Shown here in pieces: positions 17,478 through 26,353 of a stretch of 64,000 nt of DNA. Position 1 is the first letter of the stretch, and every line of letters starts with the position of its first letter. This stretch comes from Candidatus Corynebacterium faecigallinarum (GTDB lineage: Bacteria > Actinomycetota > Actinomycetes > Mycobacteriales > Mycobacteriaceae), in contig DWVP01000023.1 of the NCBI GenBank assembly GCA_019120175.1, positions 1 to 64,000 of the forward strand, read 5' to 3'. Position numbers and translations under genes: made by a program. The notes below the pieces were generated by a model, which was not told the origin of the DNA, ran no database searches, and saw nothing but the letters and a program-made list of their open reading frames with translations.

Positions 17478-18251
17478 TCAGCCGAAGATGATCCGGAAGA
17501 GGAAGTAGAAGAGGGACGGGCCGAGCAGGCAGCCCAGGCCGGTGTAGAGGCTGGAGGTCACGGCGCCGTAAGGGACGAGTCGCTTGTCGACGGCGGCCAG
17601 TCCACCGGCGACGCCGGAGGTGGTGCCCAACAGTCCACCGAAGGCCATTGCCGACTTGGGGTTGTTCAGCCCGATCCACTTGGCGCAGAGCGGGGCTGCG
17701 ATCATGCCGAGCATGGCCTTGACCAAGCCGATTGCCACGGAGAGAGCGATGACCTCCGAGGAGGCCCCAAGGGCCGTACCGGTCACCGGACCCACGATGT
17801 AGGTCGCCGCACCGGCTCCGAGGGTGACCAGGGACTCGGCATCGCGGTATCCGAATGCCAGTCCGAGGAGAGCACCGACCACGAAGGAGACTCCGATTCC
17901 CAGAAACAGTGAGATCACTCCGGAAGGACCCGCCTTCTTCAGCTCACGGACGTCGACGCCGTATGCGGTTCCGACGATGGCGAAGTCGCGGAGCATCGAA
18001 CCGCCCATGATGGCGAGGCCGGCAAAGATGGTCAGGTCCGCAAGTCCCTTCTCACCGTCGGTGGACAGGCCACCGAAGTAGGCGAGAACCAGGCCCAGGA
18101 GGATCGCGACCGCTGATCCGGCGACATGCCCCTTGGTCAAGGTGCGTGAAATCCATCCGGAGACGGCGACGACCAAGCCGATGAAGGCGAAGGCGAACAG
18201 CAGGCTGTTGTCCTCGATGACCCCGATGATGGTGTTGGTGAAAGTATCCAT
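17478..18251 (-). CDS. madM: Malonate transporter subunit MadM
   Basis: This 257-aa integral membrane protein has about eight hydrophobic helices and begins MDTFTNTIIGVIEDNSLLFAF. It matches MadM, the larger subunit of the sodium-dependent MadLM malonate carrier. The start ATG 18251 lies one base after the madL stop. Conserved stretches include VGTAYGVDVRELKKAGPSG and KSAMAFGGLLGTTSGVAGG. MadLM replaces the single-gene MdcF carrier of some proteobacterial mdc clusters. Confidence 0.92.
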   Translation of the reverse strand: MDTFTNTIIGVIEDNSLLFAFAFIGLVVAVSGWISRTLTKGHVAGSAVAILLGLVLAYFGGLSTDGEKGLADLTIFAGLAIMGGSMLRDFAIVGTAYGVDVRELKKAGPSGVISLFLGIGVSFVVGALLGLAFGYRDAESLVTLGAGAATYIVGPVTGTALGASSEVIALSVAIGLVKAMLGMIAAPLCAKWIGLNNPKSAMAFGGLLGTTSGVAGGLAAVDKRLVPYGAVTSSLYTGLGCLLGPSLFYFLFRIIFG

Positions 18252-18252
18252 G

Positions 18253-18654
18253 TCAGGCGTCCTGCTCTTCCTTCTCGGTGATGGGTGGCAGCGGCTCGGA
18301 CGGTGCACCGATCCGGGCGATAGCGGGGACCAGGGCCACGGAGGCGACGACCACGACGATTCCAGCGATGATCGCCATCACGCCGCCATCGAGTGCTCCG
18401 CGGACGTTCTGCGTCGCAGACATGGCCACGACGATGGGGATGTAGATGCCCGACCAGAACATGACGCCACGTTCGGTCGGAGCCGGCAGCAGCTTCTTGC
18501 TACGCAACCAGCCTGTGGCCATGAGGAGCAGGATCATGGCGAATCCAACGCCACCGATGTCGGCGTTGATGCCGGCGATTTCGCCCAACACTGTGCCGAT
18601 GACCTTTCCCACCAACACACATATGGCGAGGACGGCTGTGCCGTAAATAATCAT
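18253..18654 (-). CDS. madL: Malonate transporter subunit MadL
   Basis: This 133-aa membrane protein has four helices and starts MIIYGTAVLAICVLVGKVIG. Its size and sequence fit MadL, the small partner of MadM. It is the first gene of the malonate operon and faces the divergent LysR gene across 145 bp that must hold both promoters. The extra upstream frame is not needed: ATG 18654 gives the family's usual length. Confidence 0.9.
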   Translation of the reverse strand: MIIYGTAVLAICVLVGKVIGTVLGEIAGINADIGGVGFAMILLLMATGWLRSKKLLPAPTERGVMFWSGIYIPIVVAMSATQNVRGALDGGVMAIIAGIVVVVASVALVPAIARIGAPSEPLPPITEKEEQDA

Positions 18655-18799
18655 GTCGTCTCCGAGTACTGTCGTGATGTGGACCACCCCGGTCGGGGCT
18701 TGTGATGCACGACCTACTTTGCATCCCGCACAGATTTTCGGTCCAATACCAAGATCGGACAATTCATCCACATACGCATTAGTTATCTGGAGGTCTTCA
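18655..18799. promoter_or_regulatory. Divergent promoter/operator region of the malonate locus
   Basis: These 145 bases separate madL and the LysR regulator. A LysR-type activator would bind here, and TCGGTCCAATACC...GGACAATTC near 18740-18770 is a possible imperfect dyad. No exact T-N11-A palindrome stands out. Confidence 0.4.
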
Positions 18800-19711
18800 G
18801 TGCACCAGCCCTCGGCGGTCGACCCGTCCCTGTTGGCGAGCCTGACCGGGGCACTTCCGGTCCTCCGAGCTCTCGCCGGAGGGGCGACGCTGACCGAGAC
18901 GGCACAGCGACTCGGCATGTCCCAACCCGCTCTGAGCAGGTCACTTAACCGCTGGGAGTCCGAATTGTCGCTCCCCTTGACCACCCGGGCAGGCCGCGGC
19001 ATCACCCTCACCGAAGAGGGCCGCGCTCTAGCTGACGCCGCCGAACGTGCACTCGACATCATGGAGACCACGCTGGAAGAGGTCCTCACCCGGCGCGATG
19101 AACGTCCCGTCCGACTTGGCGCGCTGCGGTCGATATCAGGACGTATCGCCCCACTGATCGCCGAGGCGGAAACCTCGGTGAACCTCAGCGTGTCGGAGGG
19201 TTCTGCCGGGGAGTTGCTGACGAAGGTGGAGAAGGGCGAGTTGGACGCCGCGATAATCGGGCCGCGTCCTCCCGGCGCCGGATTCTCCTGGACTTTCCTG
19301 ACCAACCAGCCCTTTCACCTGACCATCCCCGTGGGGCATCGGATCGACAGTCGGGAGGAAGTGATGCTGTCCGAGGTCGCGTCGGAGGCATTCGTGGCCA
19401 TGGAGGCGCGCTACACCACCCGTCACTTCGCCGATGAACTGTGCAAGGAGGCCGGTTTCACCCCGAAGATCGCAGTGGAGTCGGACAATTCACACACGCT
19501 GCGCTCCTTCGTCGCCGCAGGTCTGGGTCTGTGCATCCTGCCGAAGATGATGGCCGAGGCCCCAGGCGTCAGCTCGGCACCCATCATCCGGCCGAACGGT
19601 GAGCCGGCCACACGCGAGATCGGCATGGTCCGCGCACCACGACGTCGGCTCCCTCCCCATGTGCGGCGCACACTGCACCACATCGTGGCTCAGGCGAACC
19701 GGGTGCGCTGA
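18800..19711 (+). CDS. mdcR: LysR-family regulator of the malonate operon
   Basis: This 303-aa LysR-type protein has an N-terminal winged helix (residues 15-75, with TLTETAQRLGMSQPALSRSL as the recognition region) and a periplasmic-binding-like effector domain (about 95-300). GTG 18800 is chosen because CTGGAGG lies 6-7 nt upstream. Divergent placement against madL and its position at the head of the operon suggest it activates the mdc genes in the presence of malonate, like MdcR/MdcY-type regulators. The exact ligand is inferred. Confidence 0.85.
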   Translation: MHQPSAVDPSLLASLTGALPVLRALAGGATLTETAQRLGMSQPALSRSLNRWESELSLPLTTRAGRGITLTEEGRALADAAERALDIMETTLEEVLTRRDERPVRLGALRSISGRIAPLIAEAETSVNLSVSEGSAGELLTKVEKGELDAAIIGPRPPGAGFSWTFLTNQPFHLTIPVGHRIDSREEVMLSEVASEAFVAMEARYTTRHFADELCKEAGFTPKIAVESDNSHTLRSFVAAGLGLCILPKMMAEAPGVSSAPIIRPNGEPATREIGMVRAPRRRLPPHVRRTLHHIVAQANRVR

Positions 19712-19747
19712 CACCCCTGCGTGGACCACTCCGACGGCTGGGGTGGC

Positions 19748-19815
19748 GCGGACAACAAAGGCTACGGAGAGGTCCCGTCCGGCGCAGAAAAGTGACCTCT
19801 CCGTCTATGTTGCGC
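19748..19815. repeat. Intergenic hairpin repeat, family A, copy 2 (degenerate left arm)
   Basis: The right arm (GTGACCTCTCCGTCTATG, then TTGCGC) is nearly identical to that of the copy at 8755-8819, while the left arm has diverged. It lies at the 3' side of the LysR gene. Confidence 0.6.
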
Positions 19816-19892
19816 ACTCCTCGGGCGCGTCCACCCTGTCGGCAATCCGGAGTTCCAACATTCAGGGCCTCGGCATGGTGGGGCTCGGCATT

Positions 19893-19927
19893 CCCGGGTC
19901 CCGGGTCCCGGGTCCCGGGTCCCGGGT
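19893..19927. repeat. Tandem repeat, five copies of CCCGGGT
   Basis: Five exact head-to-tail heptamers, each holding a palindromic CCCGGG, lie 58 bp upstream of the lipase start. They are followed by a degenerate GGTTCC. Such slippage-prone arrays often vary between strains. Confidence 0.95.
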
Positions 19928-19984
19928 TCCAGCATTCCGAGGTTCCGACCACATTGTGACCCAGGACACATAGAATGTTTGTTC

Positions 19985-21397
19985 ATGAACACTCGTGCAC
20001 AGCGGCCGTCCTGGAGACGCACCCTCACCGCCACCCTGCTCACCCCGGCGCTCGCACTGGGTGTGATCGTTTCCGCGGGCACCGCGGTTGCCGGGGAGGC
20101 GCAGTCGCAGGCTGACAATGCCACTGGTGCAGCTAACGCAGCCAGCACAGCCAGCACCGCGTCCATCCCCACCGTCGCCGACCCGGGCGCGTTCTTCGCC
20201 GTCCCGCCCTCCGCCGAGCTCACCGACATCGCCCCGGGCACCCCGCTCAAGCAGCGCAGCGTCACCGCCAAGGTTGCCGGGCTGGACACCCCAGCCGCCA
20301 TGACGCAGATCCAGTACCGCACCACCACTGTCAACGGCAATCCCACGGCCGCGGTCACCAGCGTGCTGCACCCGCCACAGGGGGTTCCGCGCACCGGCGA
20401 CACGGTGATGTACGCCAGTTTCTACGACTCGATGAACCCGTCGGACGGGCCCTCCCGCATGCTGGCCCGCGGTACCCAGACCGAGCTGCTGGACTTCGCC
20501 GAGGCCGCGTTCGTCACTCCCCTGCTCGCCGAGGGCCACAGTGTGATCATGCCGGATATCCAGGGCGAACGGGGCATCTTCGCCGCGGGCAAGGAGTACG
20601 CGTACATCGTCCTGGACGGGATCCGGGCGTCCCGCGCGACCCCGAAGGCACGCATCGCCGCCGACTCGAAGACTGCACTTACCGGCTACTCCGGCGGGTC
20701 GATCGGCGCGGCGTGGTCGGCGGTGATGGCCGAGGACTACGCGCCGGACGTGGCGTCCGACATCGTGGGTGTGGCACAGGGTGGCGTGATGCCGCGAACC
20801 GAGCACAACCTGTACTACGCCGGCGAGGGCTCGAAATGGTCCGGCGTGGTGGGCATGGCGCTGGCCGGGCTGGCTAACGCCTACGACGACGACCTGACCC
20901 CGTACCTCACCGACTACGGCCAACAGGTGGTCAGCGAGATGCAGGGTGTGCACATCTCCGATGCGCAGGATCGCTACGCCCACCTGCGGTGGGAGGAGCT
21001 GTTCCGTGCCGAGTACCCGACGCCGGATGACGTGCCGCCGGTGCGTAGGGTGTTGGACGACACGAACCTCGGCCTGGTGGATTCTCCGTCGTACCCGCAG
21101 TACATCGCGCAGGCTGGGGGTGGTGCGGAGCAGCAGGGCACGCCGGTTCATCCGACGTTGGGTGACGGCGACGGGGTGATGTTGCTGGGTGACTCGCGGG
21201 CACTGGCGCGGCAGTACTGCGAGGCGGGCACGCGGGTGACGTACGAGGAATACGGACCGATCGGTCACACCTACGCCGGGGCGTTGTGGGCGGCGAAGAT
21301 GCTGCCCTGGGTCAATGCCCGGTTCGACGGGGGTCCGTCGCCGTCGTCGTGCGGATCGGTGCCGGCAGGGAATTCGCTGACCGCGCCGGTGAGATAG
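19985..21397 (+). CDS. Secreted lipase, LIP-type alpha/beta hydrolase
   Basis: This 470-aa exported protein has an N-terminal basic stretch, a hydrophobic core and an Ala-rich cleavage zone ending in VAGEA near residue 37. It belongs to the secretory lipase (LIP) group common in corynebacteria. The nucleophile lies in GYSGGSIGAAW, the acid residue probably in HPTLGDGDG, and the catalytic His in GPIGHTYAG. Two cysteines (EYCEAG region and SSCGS) may pair. The start is ATG 19985; the upstream TTG has no ribosome site. The stop is followed directly by GACGC, as in two other genes here. It probably hydrolyses triacylglycerols or other esters outside the cell. Confidence 0.85.
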   Translation: MNTRAQRPSWRRTLTATLLTPALALGVIVSAGTAVAGEAQSQADNATGAANAASTASTASIPTVADPGAFFAVPPSAELTDIAPGTPLKQRSVTAKVAGLDTPAAMTQIQYRTTTVNGNPTAAVTSVLHPPQGVPRTGDTVMYASFYDSMNPSDGPSRMLARGTQTELLDFAEAAFVTPLLAEGHSVIMPDIQGERGIFAAGKEYAYIVLDGIRASRATPKARIAADSKTALTGYSGGSIGAAWSAVMAEDYAPDVASDIVGVAQGGVMPRTEHNLYYAGEGSKWSGVVGMALAGLANAYDDDLTPYLTDYGQQVVSEMQGVHISDAQDRYAHLRWEELFRAEYPTPDDVPPVRRVLDDTNLGLVDSPSYPQYIAQAGGGAEQQGTPVHPTLGDGDGVMLLGDSRALARQYCEAGTRVTYEEYGPIGHTYAGALWAAKMLPWVNARFDGGPSPSSCGSVPAGNSLTAPVR

Positions 21398-21424
21398 GAC
21401 GCTGCGGCTGAAGGTACCGAGTCA

Positions 21425-22147
21425 CTACCGGTGCCGGCCGGTGCGTGAGGATTTCGTAGGACGCTGCGCAGGCGTTGGCGTCGATCGCCGGGCCGCCGAC
21501 GGGTACTCGGAGAGGAAGTGGCGACCGGTCCGGTCCGCGCTACCCGAGCCACTTCCGCTGTCTGCGCTATCTGAGCTGCGTGCGCTACCTGTACTGCCCT
21601 CGGGCCCCTGCTCCGGGTGCCCGGCGGTACCAGCGGCAGTCTGCCAACGATGGACTGCGTCCTCAAGATCGCCGTACCGGGAGTGCTGCACCACCGTGTT
21701 TGGGGCGATGAGCAGCTGAGCGCGGCACTGGGGGATCTGCGAGCCCGGCAGTTTCGTGATCCACGGGAAGACCTGCTGTGCGGCGTCTCCGAAGGTGTCC
21801 GTGGCGTCCCGGGCCGAGAGCAGTCGCAGCGTCATCTCCAGGCCGGTCGTCTCAGGTTCGCGCACGGGGTCGCGGTGGGACGCCACGGCCGGACGGGGAG
21901 TGTGCGGCGGGGTGTCCCCCACCGCCGGGTGGACGATCGCCACCTCCACATGAGCATGGCCGATCGATGATCCCCGCTGGTCCAGGTAGTGCAGTACCGC
22001 CTCGGCCGCATTGTCCAGCGACTCGACGTGAATCACATGACCACCGTTGGCACCGCGACCGCGGGAACCACCGGAGGAAAGCTCGAGGTCCCACCCGACC
22101 GGGAGTCGGCGAGCTCGGGCTTCGACCCGGTAGGTCAGTGTGCTCAC
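21425..22147 (-). CDS. Hypothetical protein with HicB-like N-terminal fold
   Basis: This 240-aa frame starts at GTG 22147 with GGGAG five bases upstream. Residues 1-70 (TYRVEARARRLPVGWDLEL ... AAEAVLHYLDQRG) resemble the small beta-alpha antitoxin-like domains found in actinobacterial HicB-type proteins. Residues 105-165 may be a second, diverged copy. The C-terminal 70 residues are Ser/Gly-rich and low-complexity. No toxin-like partner is adjacent, so a toxin-antitoxin role is not supported. The function is unknown. Confidence 0.5.
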   Translation of the reverse strand: MSTLTYRVEARARRLPVGWDLELSSGGSRGRGANGGHVIHVESLDNAAEAVLHYLDQRGSSIGHAHVEVAIVHPAVGDTPPHTPRPAVASHRDPVREPETTGLEMTLRLLSARDATDTFGDAAQQVFPWITKLPGSQIPQCRAQLLIAPNTVVQHSRYGDLEDAVHRWQTAAGTAGHPEQGPEGSTGSARSSDSADSGSGSGSADRTGRHFLSEYPSAARRSTPTPAQRPTKSSRTGRHR

Positions 22148-22294
22148 CTGGCTCCCATCCGGACATCGGCACCCGGGCCGTGACGTCCGCGCAGCCGCCT
22201 GAAATAAGACTCTTCAGCAAAACAATCGAAGTCCCACGCTAACAGCCTGCGAGCGCGAACGTCACCCACCGACAGCGCCTGAAACCGGATTTCA

Positions 22295-23482
22295 TCACAT
22301 TGGAGGACCGGATGAGTGGGATGACGTGAGCGCCAGTCCGCCTCTCGGAGGAGCACCCGTCCCACCGCGAGGTGCCATCTGGTCAGCTGGCTCCCCGGCA
22401 CGGTCGACGGCATGGGTGTCGCGCTGGTGCGCCTTCGCGCCCGACGACTGGGGTCGTAGTTCCCGCCGTCCGGTCTTCGCCCGGTTCGGGAACGGCGCCC
22501 GCAGCACCCGCGCGAGCCAGCCAGCCACGGTGGAGCTGTACCACCGGATCCCCCGCTCGAACGGGCTCCAGGTGAGGACCGCAGTGACGATGACCGAGGC
22601 GACGATGCAGGCCAGGATGGCAACGGGTTCATTGGTGGCGCCCGCGAACTCGTTGAGCGGTTCGTCCAACCCCTTCACGATCAGCCCGTGCAGCAGGTAT
22701 ATCGCGAGGCTGCGTTGCCCGACCACGATGAGGAAATCCGGTAGGTGCTGCGACCAGGCCAGGAGCACGATGGTCGTCAGTAGCGCGCTGGCGAGGAGGC
22801 CTGCCCGCACCGCTGCACCGTAGGGGACGGAAGCGTCGAAGAACTCGAAGCCCTGTGCTCCGTAGAACCACCGGTGGTGGACCTCGTAGGCGCAGAACGC
22901 CACGATCGGTAGGACGGACAGGACGCTCAGTCCCACCTTCTGCGGTATCCCCAGGCCGCCGGCCCAGCGCAGCAGCCGCATGCCGTAGAGCTTGCCGATC
23001 ACGAAGAACGGGAAGAACGTCATCGCCCGACCGATGGTCAGCGCGTAGTCGATGTGGGACAGCACGCCGCCGAAGATTCCGATGGTGATCGACGCCGCCA
23101 GCATGGTCTTGGGGAAGCGTTCGACCAGTGGCAGCAGCAGGAACCACCACACCATGGCCAGCAGGAACCAGGTGATCCAGTAGGGCTCGGTGAGGTCGGT
23201 GTCCGGCTCGGTGTCGACCCAGGCCACCCAGTAGCGGTAGATCGGTTGCGCGGTCACCACCAGCACGACGAACACCAGGATCCGGTCCAGGAGCTTGGTC
23301 GATTTCGCCGTGATGCCGGCGAGCAGGATGAACGCCGGCATGTGGAAGGAGTAGATGGCGGTGAGCAGGACACTGCTGGAGTCCAGTACCCAGCCCGACA
23401 TCTGTTCCAGGAAGTGACCGAGGACCACCAGGAGGATGAGTAGTCCCTTGGCCTTGTCCAGTCTGTAGTCGCGTGTGTGCAT
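22295..23482 (-). CDS. Acyltransferase-3 family membrane protein (paralogue 1)
   Basis: This 395-aa protein has ten or so helices and begins with the acyltransferase-3 signature RLDKAKGLLILLVVLGHFLE (active-site-type His after the first helix). Next come SFHMPAFILLAG and a C-terminal SLAIYLLHG, as in enzymes that O-acetylate sugars or lipids at the membrane. It is about 50-60 percent similar by eye to the gene at 26354-27373. Its C-terminus is 60 residues longer, Arg/Pro-rich and cytoplasmic. Targets could be cell-wall glycans or mycolate-linked sugars; that is inference. Confidence 0.8.
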   Translation of the reverse strand: MHTRDYRLDKAKGLLILLVVLGHFLEQMSGWVLDSSSVLLTAIYSFHMPAFILLAGITAKSTKLLDRILVFVVLVVTAQPIYRYWVAWVDTEPDTDLTEPYWITWFLLAMVWWFLLLPLVERFPKTMLAASITIGIFGGVLSHIDYALTIGRAMTFFPFFVIGKLYGMRLLRWAGGLGIPQKVGLSVLSVLPIVAFCAYEVHHRWFYGAQGFEFFDASVPYGAAVRAGLLASALLTTIVLLAWSQHLPDFLIVVGQRSLAIYLLHGLIVKGLDEPLNEFAGATNEPVAILACIVASVIVTAVLTWSPFERGIRWYSSTVAGWLARVLRAPFPNRAKTGRRELRPQSSGAKAHQRDTHAVDRAGEPADQMAPRGGTGAPPRGGLALTSSHSSGPPM

Positions 23483-24219
23483 CGCGGGCGACCGTACCGG
23501 GGTCCGTGGGGGCCGGACCTCCGTTCGCCAGGGCTCCCAGGAACCTCGATAGCCGTGGCCAGCGGCCGTGAAGCTTGCGGGAACCGTGCGGGTATCCTGT
23601 GGGGCAGGACGCTTCTCTCCCCGACCGGGTCAGGACGGATTGCGACTACATCCACACGCCCGTCGCCGAGGCCTTCGATGCGATGGTGCACGTCCCCGAC
23701 CTCGGCCGCCGCCCCGGGCGTGGGCTCTGAGACAGGCGAGCCCGTCTCGGGTGGAACGACGGCCTACGAATGCCGTGTTGCTGACGAGGCAGGCGACCTT
23801 CTCGCCGGGAGACAGTTGGTGTTCAGTATCGCGGGGTTCGGTCCTACGGTGCTTTTCCTTTGCCTCGACCCCTACGTCCTGCCCCGTGGTGGAGGCAGAC
23901 TTCACGATCCTGTAGTCGTATAACCCCCTGCGGACCGAGACAAAAAGAAACCGGCCCTGGGGTGCATGCCCTCAGCGCCGGTATCCTGTAACTGCGGGTA
24001 CTGTCCCGCTTTACGGTTGACAGGGCCCGAAGCCCGGATGGTGGACACGGGGTTCGGGCCAAGCCTTAGCTGACGGGGCACTGACGAAGTGGCAACCGCC
24101 TGCCCATACTTGCGGGCAGCGATCGGCCTGGCGGCAGCGCCGGCACTCCAGAGTGTCAAGACACCCCGTGGTGCCCAGGACCACGATCGAGCAGAGCGAT
24201 GAGACAAAAGGCCGCCAGA
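23483..24219. other. Intergenic region with a structured, terminator-ended segment
   Basis: This stretch of about 740 bp has no convincing coding frame. Read on the minus strand, 24030-24060 forms a perfect 8-bp stem (GGCCCGAA with TTCGGGCC), and 23943-23985 forms ACCGGC...GCCGGT followed by TTTCTTTTTG, a good intrinsic terminator. A short minus-strand transcript from about 24.2 kb to 23.94 kb is therefore possible. No known RNA family was recognised. Confidence 0.4.
23939..23985 (-). terminator. Intrinsic terminator (minus strand)
   Basis: An ACCGGC/GCCGGT stem with an inner GGG/CCC pairing precedes TTTCTTTTTG on the minus strand. It points to a transcript entering from the right that has no obvious protein gene. 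Confidence 0.6.
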
Positions 24220-24921
24220 TCACCCCACCTGCCCATCCACGACCGCACCCCACAGGTGGTCGGCCGGGTCCGCGGTACCGACGAAGTGTCCGCCGAGTTC
24301 CAGGACGAGGACGCCAACCAGGTGGGCCAACCGGGCGAGCACCATGGCCAGCTGCTCCGGGGAGACCTCGAAGTCCGCCGCCGGGCCGGCGAGCTGCTGG
24401 GTCAGCTGCTCGTTGATCTGGCCTCCCACTGCTGCTCCACTGATCCCGTGCTCATCGCCTTTGTCCTCCCCCGGCAGGCAGCCGATGAACACCGCCGCGA
24501 CCCGTGCCGCGGCGGCGATCGTCTCCTGCGGCGCCTGGTATCCCGGGACCGGCGTGCCGTAGATCAGCTGGAACTCGTGACGGTTCCCCAGCGCCCAGCG
24601 GCGTAGTTCATTCGCCGCCTCCCGCCAGCGTTCACCCTGGTCAGCCTCCTGGTCAGCCTCCTGTCCACGCTCCGGACTCTCCCCCACGTCCCCCTCCGCC
24701 TCCAGGTGTTCGGCGAGCCCGGTGTAGGCGTCGAGGATCAGCTGGGTGAGCAGGGCATCCCGCGACTCGAAGTGCCGGTAGACGGCGGAGGGGACGATGC
24801 CGGCACGCCGGGCGACATCGCGCAAGGACAGGGAGGACGCTCCCTCCTCGCGCACTGCGTTGCGCGCGGCGTCGAGGAGCTTGCGGCGGGTGTCGGCCTT
24901 GGCTTCGGATCGGGAGGGCAT
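24220..24921 (-). CDS. TetR-family transcriptional regulator
   Basis: This 233-aa protein has an N-terminal TetR DNA-binding domain (residues 10-55, with ASSLSLRDVARRAGIVPSAVYRHF) and a C-terminal domain of the WHG type (FQLIYGTPVPGYQAP). A Glu/Asp-rich insertion lies around 78-98. It is divergent from the membrane protein at 25012, and the intervening 90 bp contain two palindromes of the form GAACAT-n-GTTC. It very likely represses itself and that neighbour. The ligand is unknown. Confidence 0.9.
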   Translation of the reverse strand: MPSRSEAKADTRRKLLDAARNAVREEGASSLSLRDVARRAGIVPSAVYRHFESRDALLTQLILDAYTGLAEHLEAEGDVGESPERGQEADQEADQGERWREAANELRRWALGNRHEFQLIYGTPVPGYQAPQETIAAAARVAAVFIGCLPGEDKGDEHGISGAAVGGQINEQLTQQLAGPAADFEVSPEQLAMVLARLAHLVGVLVLELGGHFVGTADPADHLWGAVVDGQVG

Positions 24922-24941
24922 GCCGCCATTCTAGCGTCAGT

Positions 24942-24952
24942 GAACATTGTTC
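24942..24952. promoter_or_regulatory. TetR operator-like palindrome 1 (GAACATTGTTC)
   Basis: A perfect dyad 20 bp upstream of the TetR gene shares the GAACAT/GTTC core with the larger site at 24976-24992. Confidence 0.55.
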
Positions 24953-24975
24953 GCCGAACTGCTAGGCTCAGTTTT

Positions 24976-24992
24976 AGAGAACATCGTTCTCT
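24976..24992. promoter_or_regulatory. TetR operator-like palindrome 2 (AGAGAACATCGTTCTCT)
   Basis: A perfect 17-bp dyad lies 20 bp upstream of the membrane-protein start and shares the GAACAT/GTTC core with site 1. Confidence 0.65.
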
Positions 24993-25011
24993 CACTTCGG
25001 AAGGAATGATC

Positions 25012-25791
25012 ATGTCTATCCACACCTCTGACACCAGCCGCACTCACGCACGGTCTCGACTGATCGCCGGGATCATCGCCGGGGTCGGATTCGCCGCGTT
25101 CCCCCTCCTACGGCCCTGGGGCGACAAGTCCGGAGACCCCACGGCAGTGGCCGACGCTTTCGCCAGTCCACTCTGGGTCATCGCCCACCTCTGCGGCATG
25201 GTCGCCTGGTGCGTCCTGGTCGTGGCCGCGTGGACTCACCCCGCGCGTTCTCCGAACCCCCCACAGCCTCAACAATCTCCACATCGAAGCTCACGAGCAA
25301 CAGGGTTCCTCGCCCTCGGCACCGCAGCACTGCTCCCCTTCTTCGGTGCGGAGACCTTCGCGCTGCACGTCATCGGCTCCACCGCCGTGGACCAGGCCGA
25401 CCTGTCGTTGCTCGACCTCGAGTCCGGGATCCGCAACGAGCCGACCGCGATGACACTCTTCGGTGTCGGCCTCCTCGCCGTCGCCATCGGGGCCGCGCTA
25501 CTCGCCCGAGATACCTGGCGGCACGGGACGCCTCGGTGGGCAGGCATCACGATGGCGGTACTCGTCGCCCTGTACCTCCCCCAGTTCTTCGCGCCGGACG
25601 CTCTGCGCATCACCCACGGCGTCCTGCTCGGCACCGCCTGTGTGCTGTGGGCGGTGACGTCGTCGTGGGCCGCGGGACGGACCGACGACAACCGATCCTC
25701 ATCAGGTCCCGGTATCCCCACCCCTAGCCAGCCGGCCCAGCCCAGCGGTACCATCAGCACACCGAGTCAGCGCACTTCATGGCTGACGTGA
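25012..25791 (+). CDS. Integral membrane protein under TetR control
   Basis: This 259-aa protein has about six hydrophobic helices (roughly 18-38, 57-75, 97-117, 150-170, 182-200, 205-225) and a Ser/Pro-rich tail. Start ATG 25012 has GGAAGGA seven bases upstream. No family was recognised with certainty. Its divergent TetR partner and the operator pair between them suggest a stress- or ligand-induced membrane function such as efflux or envelope maintenance, which remains inference. Confidence 0.7.
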   Translation: MSIHTSDTSRTHARSRLIAGIIAGVGFAAFPLLRPWGDKSGDPTAVADAFASPLWVIAHLCGMVAWCVLVVAAWTHPARSPNPPQPQQSPHRSSRATGFLALGTAALLPFFGAETFALHVIGSTAVDQADLSLLDLESGIRNEPTAMTLFGVGLLAVAIGAALLARDTWRHGTPRWAGITMAVLVALYLPQFFAPDALRITHGVLLGTACVLWAVTSSWAAGRTDDNRSSSGPGIPTPSQPAQPSGTISTPSQRTSWLT

Positions 25792-25836
25792 AACCCACGC
25801 GCTGCGTCGACTGAACTCCACGGACGGTGAAAGACC

Positions 25837-26334
25837 ATGGTCAGAAATCGTGACAACAGTGATGTCCCGTCTCCCTTGCTGACGCTCGACCAGCTCAACG
25901 AGATGCTGTTCGACGGCATCGCCCATGCCGGTGCCATCGGGGGTGGCATGGGCGGTGGAGCTCCCGGTGCCTCAGGTGGTGCCAAGGGCGGCAGGTTCGG
26001 AGCAAGACACTTCACCCGCCTCGACGGGGAACAGCAGGTGTTCCCGATCCCCCGTTCCGACGCCTCCCAGCAGGCCGTGCGCATTGATTTTTTCGGCGAT
26101 GGCGCGCTGGAAGAGACCGAGGAGCCCTCGGCATCACGGGACGCCACCCTGAAGATTCTCGGCGTCGTCGGGTCCGGCACGATGAACATGAATCCCTGCA
26201 TTGTGCAGATCGTGTGGTCACCCAGCGAACTACATGCGTTCGCTCACGCCAGGGAGGGAGTGTTCAAGCAGCGCACCTGCACGAAGGCCTTGCAGCGTCT
26301 CGGCGAGGTAGTCGACGCCGCCGGCCAGCGGTGA
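25837..26334 (+). CDS. Hypothetical protein
   Basis: This 165-aa protein starts at ATG 25837 after GGTGAAAGACC. It has a Gly-rich loop at residues 34-52 (AGAIGGGMGGGAPGASGG) and a C-terminal alpha/beta-looking region with MNMNPCIVQIVWSP. No signal peptide or membrane segment is seen. It follows the TetR-linked membrane protein by 45 bp and may be co-transcribed. The function is unknown. Confidence 0.5.
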   Translation: MVRNRDNSDVPSPLLTLDQLNEMLFDGIAHAGAIGGGMGGGAPGASGGAKGGRFGARHFTRLDGEQQVFPIPRSDASQQAVRIDFFGDGALEETEEPSASRDATLKILGVVGSGTMNMNPCIVQIVWSPSELHAFAHAREGVFKQRTCTKALQRLGEVVDAAGQR

Positions 26335-26353
26335 AACCCGAACCACGGGTGGA

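Noticed and set aside
19862..21268. 468-codon minus-strand frame opposite the lipase
   Set aside because: It is antisense to a clear secreted lipase; the His/Arg/Gly-rich translation is typical of GC-rich shadow frames.
23902..24253. Cys-rich minus-strand frames in the 24-kb intergenic region as a zinc-ribbon protein
   Set aside because: The frames shift and overlap stable RNA-like hairpins; no paired CxxC spacing is maintained.
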